Source of the DNA: Jeotgalibacillus haloalkalitolerans
GTDB taxonomy: Bacteria > Bacillota > Bacilli > Bacillales > Jeotgalibacillaceae
Reading direction: 5' to 3'
Assembly (NCBI RefSeq): GCF_034427455.1
Contig: NZ_JAXQNN010000003.1
Location: forward strand, 124,001 to 188,000
DNA: 64,000 nt
Position numbers and translations under genes: made by a program
Shown: piece after piece, positions 49,974 through 58,171 of the stretch
How positions within the stretch are numbered: position 1 is the first letter of the stretch
How the letters are laid out: each line of letters opens with the position of its first letter
Notes under the pieces: generated by a model
The model's input: the letters and a program-made list of their open reading frames with translations, nothing else
The model's database searches: none
What the model was told of the DNA's origin: nothing

Positions 49974-51491
49974 TTAAGCAGCCAGCCGGATCGTCACTTT
50001 AAACAAATCCCCATCTGCATCAAGATCAAATTCACCGTCATGAAGGTCAATAATTGATTTTGCAATGGCAAGACCGAGCCCTGAACCTTCTGTATGGCGG
50101 GAGTCGTCACCTCGTTTAAACCTTTCAAACAGTTCATCAATATTGCCATTTAACTCATAGGCAGAAACATTCTTAAATGTAATGACATTCATGCCATCTG
50201 CAGGTTCCAATTGTATATAAACCCTTGTGTTCGGCAGTGAATACTTCATCATATTGCTGATTAAATTATCAAACACCCGCCAGATTTTCTGCCCATCCAC
50301 ATGTGCTGTCAGCGGAAGATCCGGCTTGGATACACGTAATTGGAGCGTACTTTCCTCGATCGCTTCGCTGTGTTCAGCAAGAGACTGCTCAAGCAGCTGA
50401 TTCAGGTCGACCCGTGTTTTGGCTAGTTCAATACTGCCGCTTGCCATTTTTGAAGCTTCAAATAAATCCTCAATCAGCATTTTCAGCCGCTTTGATTTCT
50501 GATCAATTACATTCACGTACTGATTGCGTTCCTCATCAGTCAGCATCTGATCCTTTAGCAACTGCGTATACGTCATGATAGAGGTGAGCGGGGTACGCAG
50601 ATCATGGCTGACGTTTGTGATCAGTTCAGTCTTCAGACGCTCGCTTTTTGCCTGCTCTCTTTTGGACACATTCACGTCCCGCTTGAGCTGATTAATATGG
50701 GCAGCATGCTGTGCAAGTGCAGAATTGCCACGGACCCTTACATCATCAGTCACTCTGCCTTCAGAAATTGCAGCGGTAGCAGAGGCAATTTTATTGAAGT
50801 CTCCGGTCCGTTTTAAAATGACAATGAGAAGAATGAATCCGATTACCAGCACAGGAAACAGTACAATGGGTAAGATGTATATATTCAGTCCGACCCCGAC
50901 AATCGCTGCAACTGTAGCACCACCCGAAAAAAACAAATAGCCTGACATCAATAAAATCTGTGTACCGGTGCGTTTGTTCAAAAATGATTCTTTCAGGGCC
51001 TGGTAGCTGCGGTACAGAAGTGTGCGGTGCCAATCAGCTATTAAATCTGATGAGTATTTTATCCGTCTGAACAGATAAGTGATCTGGATCATTGTAAAAC
51101 CAGTGATCAAAAGACCGAAAAGAGAATAAGTAACAAAATAATAAGCAATATCACCGATGTATTCTGAATATAGAAATGATGGATTTTCTAATTGCTCTAT
51201 TACTGAAAAAATTGAAATCAGTAATATGAAGGCAGCCAGATCCAGAGGCAATCGATTATATTGTTTTTGCCATTTCTCAGGGGCCAGCTGATTAGCAAAA
51301 TAAATATTTCTCTGCCATACATAAAGTGTCAGAAGTGATGTCAGACAGCCGCCGAAGTAGATCCAGTAATAATAAGGCTGTTCTGTAAAATAATATAAAC
51401 GGTTCCATGCGTGAAAAATGCCTCCAACTCCATAAGATAGAAGCAATAGCCAGATCAGCAGCAGTGATTTATTTTTCAATTTTATATCCAA
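49974..51491 (-). CDS. Sensor histidine kinase
   Basis: This 505-residue membrane kinase has six predicted membrane helices in its first 235 residues with only short outside loops, a HAMP-like linker, a HisKA domain with NVSHDLRTPLTS (phosphorylated His296), and an HATPase domain (NLISNMMKYS N box, GSGLGLAIAKS G2 box). A sensor built of membrane helices often detects membrane-active compounds or works with a transporter. The TTG at 51491 overlaps the regulator gene by 23 bases and follows AAGGTGGTG. Signal and targets are unknown. Confidence 0.92.
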   Translation of the reverse strand: MDIKLKNKSLLLIWLLLLSYGVGGIFHAWNRLYYFTEQPYYYWIYFGGCLTSLLTLYVWQRNIYFANQLAPEKWQKQYNRLPLDLAAFILLISIFSVIEQLENPSFLYSEYIGDIAYYFVTYSLFGLLITGFTMIQITYLFRRIKYSSDLIADWHRTLLYRSYQALKESFLNKRTGTQILLMSGYLFFSGGATVAAIVGVGLNIYILPIVLFPVLVIGFILLIVILKRTGDFNKIASATAAISEGRVTDDVRVRGNSALAQHAAHINQLKRDVNVSKREQAKSERLKTELITNVSHDLRTPLTSIMTYTQLLKDQMLTDEERNQYVNVIDQKSKRLKMLIEDLFEASKMASGSIELAKTRVDLNQLLEQSLAEHSEAIEESTLQLRVSKPDLPLTAHVDGQKIWRVFDNLISNMMKYSLPNTRVYIQLEPADGMNVITFKNVSAYELNGNIDELFERFKRGDDSRHTEGSGLGLAIAKSIIDLHDGEFDLDADGDLFKVTIRLAA

Positions 51492-52161
51492 TGCCCCACA
51501 CCACCTTTAAATATCTCGGATTTTTAGGATTAATTTCAATTTTTTCACGGATTTTTCTGATATGTACGGCGACTGTATTTTCCGCATTAAAAGAAGGCTC
51601 TTTCCATACTTTTTCATAGATTTCATCAATCGAGAAGACACGTCCCGCGTGAATCATCAGTAATGATAAAATTTTTAATTCAATCGGCGTCAGCCTTACT
51701 GATTCACCGTCCACCGTAACCTGCTTAGCCTGTTGATCGAGGACAAGCCCGTTCACTCTGACAATATCTGTATCATCCTCGAACTGTCCGAACGTTACGT
51801 ATCTTCTAAGCTGGGATTTTACCCGTGCGATCAGTTCAAGCGGATTGAACGGCTTCGTCACATAATCATCTGCCCCAATTTGCAGACCGAGAATTTTATC
51901 TGTATCCTCGCTTTTTGCACTCAGCATAATAATCGGTATATTGCGCTGTTCTCTTATTTTAAATGTTGCAGTGATACCATCCATTTGCGGCATCATAATA
52001 TCAAGCAGGATCAGATGAATGTCATGCTCACTGAGTGCTTCAATCGCTTCGACACCATTTTGCGCCTGCACAACCTGTAAGCCTTCATTTTTTAAATAGA
52101 TTTCGATCCCGTCTCTGATTTCTTTATCATCATCAACAATTAATACTGTATGTAATGTCAC
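51469..52161 (-). CDS. Response regulator, OmpR/PhoB family
   Basis: This 230-residue regulator has a receiver domain (VLIVDDDKEIRD, with phospho-acceptor Asp in LILLDIMMPQMDG at about 52, and the Lys in YVTKPF) and a C-terminal winged helix (LTPIELKILSLLMIHAGRVF, VAVHIRKIREKI, VWGIGYKIEK). GTG 52161 is chosen because AAGGGGG lies eight bases upstream. It is translationally coupled to the histidine kinase gene. No target gene is adjacent. Confidence 0.94.
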   Translation of the reverse strand: MTLHTVLIVDDDKEIRDGIEIYLKNEGLQVVQAQNGVEAIEALSEHDIHLILLDIMMPQMDGITATFKIREQRNIPIIMLSAKSEDTDKILGLQIGADDYVTKPFNPLELIARVKSQLRRYVTFGQFEDDTDIVRVNGLVLDQQAKQVTVDGESVRLTPIELKILSLLMIHAGRVFSIDEIYEKVWKEPSFNAENTVAVHIRKIREKIEINPKNPRYLKVVWGIGYKIEK

Positions 52162-52340
52162 CTTGCATTCCCCCTTTCCGAAGTATATCACTGCAGCCGG
52201 CTGTGACTTAAGTATAGAAAGGAAATCTTAACAAATAGTGAGTGTAAATATGAAGAATTTCTTAAGAAGTATTACAGGTGCTCTGGTTATCAGTTCGCGA
52301 AATCAGTTGAAGGCGGGAGCGATGAAAGATGATGAAGAGC

Positions 52341-52412
52341 TGAAGGGAATCGTTCAGGATTGAAGGAATGACAGAAGGTGTCTGAAGGAATATAAGATGC
52401 TGCTGAAGGAAA
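52341..52412. repeat. Short phased array of TGAAGG(G)AAT
   Basis: TGAAGGGAAT (52341), TGAAGGAAT (52361), TGAAGGAAT (52383) and TGAAGGAAAT (52404) recur every 20-22 bp, about two turns of the helix. The array lies in the 475-base gap upstream of the response regulator gene. Otherwise this gap shows nothing convincing; a 37-codon frame at 52249 has no clear ribosome binding site. Confidence 0.4.
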
Positions 52413-52599
52413 TATCATGGTTTATCGTCGATCTGAAGTGAAAAATATTATAACTGAATGAATCATTTCTTCTATGAGGGAATCGAGTCAGTCATTGAGG
52501 GGGAAGTTGCCATAATTGATGGAAAAAGATCACACACCATACCTGCACGATCTCCAGGATTTCCACTGCAAAACCGAGCGCTTAAGCATTTGAATAATG

Positions 52600-52631
52600 C
52601 AAAAAAGACCCGGTCGTTACATCCCGGGTCT
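52600..52631 (-). terminator. Terminator of the zinc-binding lipoprotein gene
   Basis: AGACCCGG (52606) pairs with CCGGGTCT (52624); read on the minus strand it is followed by six T. Confidence 0.88.
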
Positions 52632-52636
52632 GCAGC

Positions 52637-54187
52637 TTAATGCGCCATCATCTCATGCGCAATCTCTTCACCATCCATATCAGAGGGGTAATACGTCGGC
52701 CAGTTCACAACTTCTTCAAGCAGCGCTTCACGGTCATCGCCCCAGTACAGGTGATAATGATGCGCATCTGTCGGTGAAATGCCATGGTCACTGAACTGGA
52801 TATAAGCAGGCATTGTGCCTTCCTGTGTTTCTTCAAGCTTAAAGATATAGCGTACACCACGATTACCTGCTTCATATGTCAGGACTTCATAGCCATCATA
52901 AGTATATACGCCGGAGGACTGTTCACCGTCCTCATAAAAAGTAAACGTGTCATCCTCAATCACAATACGATTCACGCCTGTTACATAGCCTTCTGTATAA
53001 TATTCTTTATATTCCTCAGCTGTTTTGTCGCCTTCTTCAGCTTTATGGGCGAATACTTCATCAAGCGTTCCGTCCTTAAGGTAAGGATAGACTGACTGCC
53101 AGTCACCTTCCCAGTCAGAAAGCGGGCGGTCCTCAATCTGGTCATCTTCAAAGTAGCCATCGTAAATCTTCTGTGCCTCTTCATCAAGCTCATGGCTGTG
53201 ATCGTGGTCATGATCATGATCATGACCTTCCGGCTCCACAGCAGGTGCTGCTTCAAGTGCAATATTCAGCTGCTCAAGATTATGTCTCATCAAAGAGAAA
53301 TAGTCCTCATCGTTCTCGATGTCCTCATCTGTCAAAACAGAGAGATTATGCAGCATAAGCGTTTCTGCGCCAATTTCTTCTCTGATGATTTCAGCAATCT
53401 TTGTTGTAATATTCTGCTCAAAAAAGACATGCTGTAAGCCAAACTCTTCGGCTGTTTCTACAATTGATTGCAATTCTTTTTGAGATGGTTCCTGTGTTGG
53501 ACTCAGTCCTGAAACAGCAATTTGATGAACTCCATAAGCTTCTTCCCAATACCCGTAAGCGGCATGGGAAACGATGAAGTGATTGCCGGATGCAGTTTCA
53601 ATTTCTGATGAGAATTCCTGGTCCAGCGCTTCAAGTTCAGCTTTTAAGGCTTCGAAGTTTTCATCAAACATTGCTTCATCTTCCGGTTTTAGTTCTGTGA
53701 GTAATTCCTTAATGTTTTCAGCCATTTCAATTGAGTGGACCGGATCCAGCCAGACGTGGGGATCATAGTCTCCGTGATCATGATCGTGTCCATCTCCATG
53801 ATCATGATCATCCCCCCCTTTACTTAATTCAAGACCTTCAGTCGCTTCAGCTATAGTAACATCCTCAGACTCTACCGCATCAACAATACTGTCAGCATAA
53901 CCTTCAAGACCTGCGCCGTTTAAGATAAAAGCATCCGCTTCAGCGATCTCAATCATATCCTTGGATGTGGGCTCGTATGTATGTGAATCAGAACCAGGGG
54001 GGAGGATAGAGTTGACTTTTGCTACATCACCGGCAATCCGCTCCGCAAAGAATTGTAGTGGATAAACCGTCGTATAAATTGAAAGAGCGTCAGACTCATC
54101 TGATGAACTCTCCTCATTACTATTTCCACACGCAGCGAGCACGCCAATACTTAATAAACCTAAAGGCAGTAACCATTTTTTATTCAT
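52637..54187 (-). CDS. znuA: Zinc ABC transporter binding lipoprotein, ZnuA-ZinT fusion (AdcA-like)
   Basis: This 516-residue lipoprotein (lipobox LAAC) joins a ZnuA-type zinc-binding domain (IYTTVYPLQFFAERI, DPHVWLDPVHSIEM, SHAAYGYWEEAYG, about 35-325) to a C-terminal ZinT/YodA domain (LSDWEGDWQSVYPYLKDGTL to DAHHYHLYWG, about 355-510). Two His/Asp-rich stretches, in the ZnuA loop (about 120-135) and in the linker (about 325-340), should help capture Zn(II). This fusion is known in streptococcal AdcA. GAGGAGG precedes ATG 54187. A perfect Zur box lies upstream. The permease and ATPase genes are not adjacent. Confidence 0.94.
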   Translation of the reverse strand: MNKKWLLPLGLLSIGVLAACGNSNEESSSDESDALSIYTTVYPLQFFAERIAGDVAKVNSILPPGSDSHTYEPTSKDMIEIAEADAFILNGAGLEGYADSIVDAVESEDVTIAEATEGLELSKGGDDHDHGDGHDHDHGDYDPHVWLDPVHSIEMAENIKELLTELKPEDEAMFDENFEALKAELEALDQEFSSEIETASGNHFIVSHAAYGYWEEAYGVHQIAVSGLSPTQEPSQKELQSIVETAEEFGLQHVFFEQNITTKIAEIIREEIGAETLMLHNLSVLTDEDIENDEDYFSLMRHNLEQLNIALEAAPAVEPEGHDHDHDHDHSHELDEEAQKIYDGYFEDDQIEDRPLSDWEGDWQSVYPYLKDGTLDEVFAHKAEEGDKTAEEYKEYYTEGYVTGVNRIVIEDDTFTFYEDGEQSSGVYTYDGYEVLTYEAGNRGVRYIFKLEETQEGTMPAYIQFSDHGISPTDAHHYHLYWGDDREALLEEVVNWPTYYPSDMDGEEIAHEMMAH

Positions 54188-54225
54188 TGTTTTCCTCCTC
54201 ATTTAAAATCACAAAAAACAATATA

Positions 54226-54240
54226 TCGTAATGATTACGA
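54226..54240 (-). promoter_or_regulatory. Zur box
   Basis: TCGTAATGATTACGA is a perfect 7-1-7 palindrome identical to the core of Zur operators in Bacillus. It lies about 40 bases upstream of the zinc-binding lipoprotein gene, so this gene should be repressed when zinc is plentiful. Confidence 0.93.
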
Positions 54241-54290
54241 TTTGTAAATAGGAATGATTCTTTTTTGCAGAAACTAAAACATTTAATTAT

Positions 54291-54350
54291 GTAAAGATAT
54301 CTTTACTTTTTAATAGTCGAACAATATACTGAATGTAAAGATGTATTTAC
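54291..54350 (+). promoter_or_regulatory. Promoter flanked by two identical-format operators of the XRE gene
   Basis: GTAAA-GATATC-TTTAC (54291-54306) and GTAAA-GATGTA-TTTAC (54335-54350) share half-sites and spacing. Between them lie TTTACT (54302-54307) and TATACT (54325-54330), 17 bases apart. One operator overlaps the -35 box, the other the transcript start, the layout expected for autorepression. Confidence 0.8.
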
Positions 54351-54380
54351 ATTTTGAAATCCGGAAGGTCGTGATCAGGG

Positions 54381-54590
54381 ATGCCGGTCAGAAACAATAT
54401 TCAAAAGATCCGGAAAGAGAGAGGGATTAAGCAGATCAGGATGGCTGAAGACTTACAGGTCACACGCCAGACATTCACAGCGATCGAAAAGAATAAATAC
54501 AATCCCAGTCTGGAGCTTGCTTTAAAGATCGTGCAATATTTTGATCTTCCCATAGAGGAAGTGTTTATTTTGGAAGAGGAGGAATCATGA
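54381..54590 (+). CDS. XRE family transcriptional regulator
   Basis: This 69-residue protein is a single helix-turn-helix domain: NIQKIRKERGIKQIRMAEDLQVTRQTFTAIEKNKYNPSLELALKI, then PIEEVFILEEEES. Such short Cro/C1-like proteins in Bacillales are commonly paired with a small membrane protein. Only a weak GGTCGTGATCAGGG-like site precedes the ATG. It overlaps the following gene by four bases (ATGA), and the two operators at its promoter suggest that it represses its own operon. Confidence 0.92.
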   Translation: MPVRNNIQKIRKERGIKQIRMAEDLQVTRQTFTAIEKNKYNPSLELALKIVQYFDLPIEEVFILEEEES

Positions 54591-54979
54591 TGAAAAAGAA
54601 AAAACTGCAGAAATGGGGATTTACACTCGCTGGTTTTGGTGGGCTTGTTGGAATGATTGTTGGAACGCTGATTTTTAATGGCGCTGATTTTTCTGCGATC
54701 TTAGGTGCATTAACTGCTTTTATCATTATTTTCATTGTTAATGTTATCTATGTAAGATCCAAAAAAGATCAGACACCTGAAGTGGATGAACGGATCATAC
54801 ATAATATGCGCAAATACTACGCTGTTATTGCAAATGTGTTTCTTTGCATTCTTTTTGTAGCACTGTCAGCGCTTACATTTTTGGACTATGAACAGATTTC
54901 TATTTCTTATCTGTGGATGTTTGTCATTGCTTATATGCTGATTAGTGGTGTTGGGGCAATTGTTGTTAGTAAAAAATAA
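54587..54979 (+). CDS. Membrane protein co-transcribed with the XRE regulator
   Basis: This 130-residue protein has four membrane helices (about 11-30, 35-55, 78-98 and 103-126) and a cytoplasmic segment RSKKDQTPEVDERIIHNMRK between the second and third. The DER-containing loop occurs in several small membrane proteins encoded beside XRE regulators, but I know of no function. Translationally coupled to the regulator gene; GAGGAGG lies inside that gene's end. Confidence 0.75.
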   Translation: MMKKKKLQKWGFTLAGFGGLVGMIVGTLIFNGADFSAILGALTAFIIIFIVNVIYVRSKKDQTPEVDERIIHNMRKYYAVIANVFLCILFVALSALTFLDYEQISISYLWMFVIAYMLISGVGAIVVSKK

Positions 54980-55048
54980 TATATGATTTAAATACACTGC
55001 TTAAAGATTATTTCTGACTTGAATTATCGGATTTATTCAAATTTATGG

Positions 55049-55077
55049 TTGACAGCCCAAATTCTGAGCTGTAAGAT
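55049..55077 (+). promoter_or_regulatory. Promoter of the SAM riboswitch transcript
   Basis: TTGACA (55049-55054) and TAAGAT (55072-55077) are 17 bases apart, placing the transcript start near 55084, just ahead of the riboswitch. Confidence 0.65.
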
Positions 55078-55095
55078 GGGCTTTATAATTTAATC

Positions 55096-55201
55096 ATCTT
55101 ATCGAGATTGACTGAGGGAATGGCCCGATGAAGTCAAAGCAGCGGACCGCATATTGCGGAACTGTGCTAATTCCACGTACTTAAAGTACGAAGATAAGAG
55201 T
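55096..55201 (+). ncRNA. SAM-I (S-box) riboswitch
   Basis: P1 is formed by CTTATC (55098) and GATAAG (55193). Inside are the S-box hallmarks GAGGGAATGGCCCGATGAAG (kink-turn and ligand pocket), a P3 stem CCGCA/TGCGG, GTGCTAATTCC, and the P4 stem CGTACTTAAAGTACG. The segment AAAGCAGCGGACC replaces the common GGCAACC, so the pocket strand departs slightly from the consensus. With the terminator downstream, S-adenosylmethionine binding should stop transcription of the amidohydrolase and transporter genes. Confidence 0.9.
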
Positions 55202-55216
55202 GGATCAGGAAGCTTT

Positions 55217-55251
55217 AATCCCTCTTCTTTTCGTGGAAGAGGGATTTTTTT
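55217..55251 (+). terminator. Riboswitch expression-platform terminator
   Basis: AATCCCTCTTC and GAAGAGGGATT pair around an 8-base loop, followed by TTTTTT, 60 bases ahead of the amidohydrolase gene. Confidence 0.92.
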
Positions 55252-55310
55252 ATCTCTAATTCCGATTAAATTGATTGGTTAAATAAGTTTTTGGAGGGAG
55301 GCTTTATTTT

Positions 55311-56516
55311 ATGAGTCTGAGTACATTCAGTGAGATAGAACAGGAAATCGAAAAGAACTTCCAGCAGGTTGTCTCATGGAGGCGTCACTTACATATACAT
55401 CCTGAACTCAGCTTTCAGGAATCAGCTACTGCTGCATTTATAAAAGATCAGCTGATCAGTTTTGGTTATGAGCATATCTCGTCTCAGGTTGGCGGTCATG
55501 GTGTCATCGCGACTTTAAACGGATCAGAACCGGGTCCTTCCATTGCTTTAAGAGCAGACTTTGATGCCCTGGCAATGCAGGACGAAAAGGAAGTCGATTA
55601 CCGCTCCCAAAATCCCGGTGTAACCCATGCGTGTGGTCATGATGGACATACGGCTGCTCTGCTCGGTACAGCAAAAACGCTGTTAAAGTACAAACAGCAT
55701 TTGAAAGGAAAAGTGATTTTTATCTTTCAGCCTGCTGAAGAAGTGCCACCTGGAGGGGCGAAGGCGATGATTGAAGAAGGTGTACTTGAAGGTGTGGATT
55801 ATATCTACGGGATTCATCTGGATTCATCGATTCCTGTAGGGAAGGTAGCAGTTGGATCAGGTTACAGAATGGCTGCTGTTGATAAATTTGCGATTACAGT
55901 TAAGGGAAATGGAGGCCATGGAGCAGCACCACATCACACGACAGATCCGATCGCGGTCGGCAGTGAACTTGTGAATGCTTTACAGAAAATTGTAAGCAGA
56001 CAGACGAATCCGCTTGATGCAGCTGTTGTTTCAATAGGGGTCTTTCAGGCAGGTCACGCTTTTAATGTGATTCCTGATAAAGCAGTGCTGGAAGGAACCG
56101 TCAGGTCTTTTGATCCGGAAGTCAGAAAGCAGATTAAGCGGTCAATTTACCGGATCGTTGAACATATCACTGCAGGGTTTGAAGCAGGTTACGAGATTGA
56201 ATACATAGATGGCTATCCGGCTCTTTATAATCACCCGGTCGAAACTGAGCAACTGTCTTCACTGTTCAACCAGCTATTTGGCAATGAGAATGTTGAGGAA
56301 TTTCCCGTCAGAATGGGAGCGGAAGATTTTTCGTATTACCTTAAAGAAGTTCCCGGAAGCTTTTTCAGAGTAGGGTCAAAAGGAGACGATCCTGCCACTC
56401 ATTTCAATCATCATCATCCAAAGTTTGATATTGATGAGCGTGCGCTATTGATTGCTCAAAAGGCTTATATTCAATTAATTTATTCTAATTTAGCAATACA
56501 GGGAGGAAAACAATGA
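55311..56516 (+). CDS. M20 family metallo-amidohydrolase
   Basis: This 401-residue enzyme belongs to the M20D amidohydrolases (aminoacylase, IAA-amino acid hydrolase type). Metal-site and catalytic regions: HIHPELSFQE (about 27-36), HACGHDGHTAALLG (about 103-116), QPAEEVPPGGAKAM (about 139-152) and the dimerisation domain with NGGHGAAPHHTTDP. It frees an amino acid from an N-acyl derivative or similar conjugate. Control by a SAM riboswitch suggests that the product is methionine or a precursor. GGAGGGAGG precedes the ATG. It overlaps the binding-protein gene by four bases. Confidence 0.93.
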   Translation: MSLSTFSEIEQEIEKNFQQVVSWRRHLHIHPELSFQESATAAFIKDQLISFGYEHISSQVGGHGVIATLNGSEPGPSIALRADFDALAMQDEKEVDYRSQNPGVTHACGHDGHTAALLGTAKTLLKYKQHLKGKVIFIFQPAEEVPPGGAKAMIEEGVLEGVDYIYGIHLDSSIPVGKVAVGSGYRMAAVDKFAITVKGNGGHGAAPHHTTDPIAVGSELVNALQKIVSRQTNPLDAAVVSIGVFQAGHAFNVIPDKAVLEGTVRSFDPEVRKQIKRSIYRIVEHITAGFEAGYEIEYIDGYPALYNHPVETEQLSSLFNQLFGNENVEEFPVRMGAEDFSYYLKEVPGSFFRVGSKGDDPATHFNHHHPKFDIDERALLIAQKAYIQLIYSNLAIQGGKQ

Positions 56517-58102
56517 AGAAATTATACTTTTTAATCATCAGCTTATTTGTACTTGCAGCTTTAGCAGGCTGCTCAGGTTCAGAAGAATCAGCGGAAACAA
56601 CGGGCGCATCTGCGGATTCAGGGCCTGTTGAGGGAGGCGAGCTGAATGTGGCGATCAGTGCAGACCCTAACACGCTCGACTGGATGTATACCGGTGAAAG
56701 TGCAGCGCGTAAAATCGGCTGGCATATCTATGAGGGACTGTTTGCGCTGAATCAGGATTATGAAGCGACGCCACTTTTAGCTGACAGCTATGAAGTCAGT
56801 GAAGATGGTCAGACCTATACGATCAACCTGCGTGAGGGCTTAACATTCCATAACGGTGAAGAGGTGACCGCTGAAGATGCAGTTGCATCAGTTGAGCGCT
56901 GGCTGAAGATCTCTTCAGTTGGAAAAATTACAAATGAACATGTTGAGTCTGTTGAAAAGGTTGACGACCTTCAGCTGAAAATTAACTTAAATAAAGCCTA
57001 CAGTTCTTTGCTGTCAGATCTTGCGGCACCAAAGTCAGCTGCAGTTGTCCTGCCGGCTTCCGTGGCAGAAGAAGCGGGGGAGAATCCGCTTGACCATGAT
57101 CAGTTTATTGGAACCGGTCCTTTTAAGTTCGATTCATGGAAGCGCGGCGATGAGATTGTACTTGGAAAGTTTGAGGATTATGTATCGCGAGAAGATGAAA
57201 CAAGTGGTTTAACAGGTGAGAAAAAGGCTTATGTGGATGAGATTCATTTTAAAATCGTGAAAGATCCCCAGGTTGTACTAAACGGACTGAAAACCGGTTT
57301 ATACGATTATGGGGAAGACATTCCGCTTGATCTTCATGAAGTAATTGAAGCAACTCCTGGTATTGAAGCAGAAACAGCTGTTAACGGTTATACAATCTTA
57401 ACGCCGGATAAATCTGAAGCACCTTTCGATGATATGAAGGTTCGTCAGGCGTTACATGCAGCGCTTGATAAAGAAGCGATTGCAAAAGCGACCTATGGTA
57501 ACGATGCGTTTTATGATTTAGACGGTGCACTGTTTACGCCGAATCAGACAGCCCTTTACTCTGATCAGCATATTGAAAACTTCAATGGCTTTGACACTGA
57601 AAAAGCCAAGCAATTATTAGAAGAAAGCAGCTATGACGGTGAGCCGATTAAAATCATTTTTTCAAATGATCACAGTGACTATAAGAAAATTGCAGAGATC
57701 TCAGAACAGCAGCTTGAAGCAGCAGGATTTGATGTAGAGCTGGAATCATTTGAATGGGCAACTTATCTTGAAAAATGGAGTGAAGCATCTAATTGGGACC
57801 TGGTCGTGATTGGCTGGTCGCCGTTCTTTTCACCAAATCAGGCAGGTATGCTCAGTCAGGACTCTAACAGCAGCGGCTGGTATAACAGCGAAAAGTGGCA
57901 GGGGCTGATTTCTCAGTGGGCGACAGCCGAATCAGATGAAGAGAAGGAGGACATTCTTGCTGCCCTGAACCAGACGCTTTCAGAAGAGCTCCCGTTTGAA
58001 AAGGTGACGAATGTATCTAATCTGGATGCACGTTCATCTGCGTTGGAAAACTTCAGCGAATGGTATGGTCCGAGATACTGGAACACATGGAAGTCTGAGT
58101 AA
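56513..58102 (+). CDS. Peptide-type ABC transporter substrate-binding lipoprotein
   Basis: This 529-residue family 5 binding protein (DppA/OppA type) has lipobox LAGC with Cys at about residue 20, an Ala/Ser/Gly-rich linker, then DPNTLDWMYTGESAARKIGW and the signature YTINLREGLTFHNGEEVTAEDAV (about 101-123). It delivers a peptide or acylated amino acid to the permease. It overlaps the amidohydrolase gene (ATGA), so imported compound and hydrolase are made together. A hairpin follows, probably raising its level relative to the permeases. Confidence 0.95.
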   Translation: MKKLYFLIISLFVLAALAGCSGSEESAETTGASADSGPVEGGELNVAISADPNTLDWMYTGESAARKIGWHIYEGLFALNQDYEATPLLADSYEVSEDGQTYTINLREGLTFHNGEEVTAEDAVASVERWLKISSVGKITNEHVESVEKVDDLQLKINLNKAYSSLLSDLAAPKSAAVVLPASVAEEAGENPLDHDQFIGTGPFKFDSWKRGDEIVLGKFEDYVSREDETSGLTGEKKAYVDEIHFKIVKDPQVVLNGLKTGLYDYGEDIPLDLHEVIEATPGIEAETAVNGYTILTPDKSEAPFDDMKVRQALHAALDKEAIAKATYGNDAFYDLDGALFTPNQTALYSDQHIENFNGFDTEKAKQLLEESSYDGEPIKIIFSNDHSDYKKIAEISEQQLEAAGFDVELESFEWATYLEKWSEASNWDLVVIGWSPFFSPNQAGMLSQDSNSSGWYNSEKWQGLISQWATAESDEEKEDILAALNQTLSEELPFEKVTNVSNLDARSSALENFSEWYGPRYWNTWKSE

Positions 58103-58110
58103 CATAACTG

Positions 58111-58142
58111 GAAAATTGTCAGTGTCACAGCTGACAATTTTC
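58111..58142 (+). promoter_or_regulatory. Intra-operon hairpin after the binding-protein gene
   Basis: GAAAATTGTCAG and CTGACAATTTTC form a 12-bp perfect stem followed by TTTCTTTATT. It may end part of the transcripts or protect the upstream mRNA; the permease gene begins 30 bases later. Confidence 0.8.
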
Positions 58143-58171
58143 TTTCTTTATTCATAAAGGGGAGAAGATGA

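Noticed and set aside
52249-52362. 37-codon plus-strand frame in the gap upstream of the response regulator gene
   Set aside because: No convincing ribosome binding site, and no recognisable feature in the product.
53173-53262. CATGAT-rich low-complexity stretch that looks like a tandem DNA repeat
   Set aside because: It encodes the His/Asp-rich zinc-binding linker of the ZnuA-ZinT protein, so protein selection explains it.
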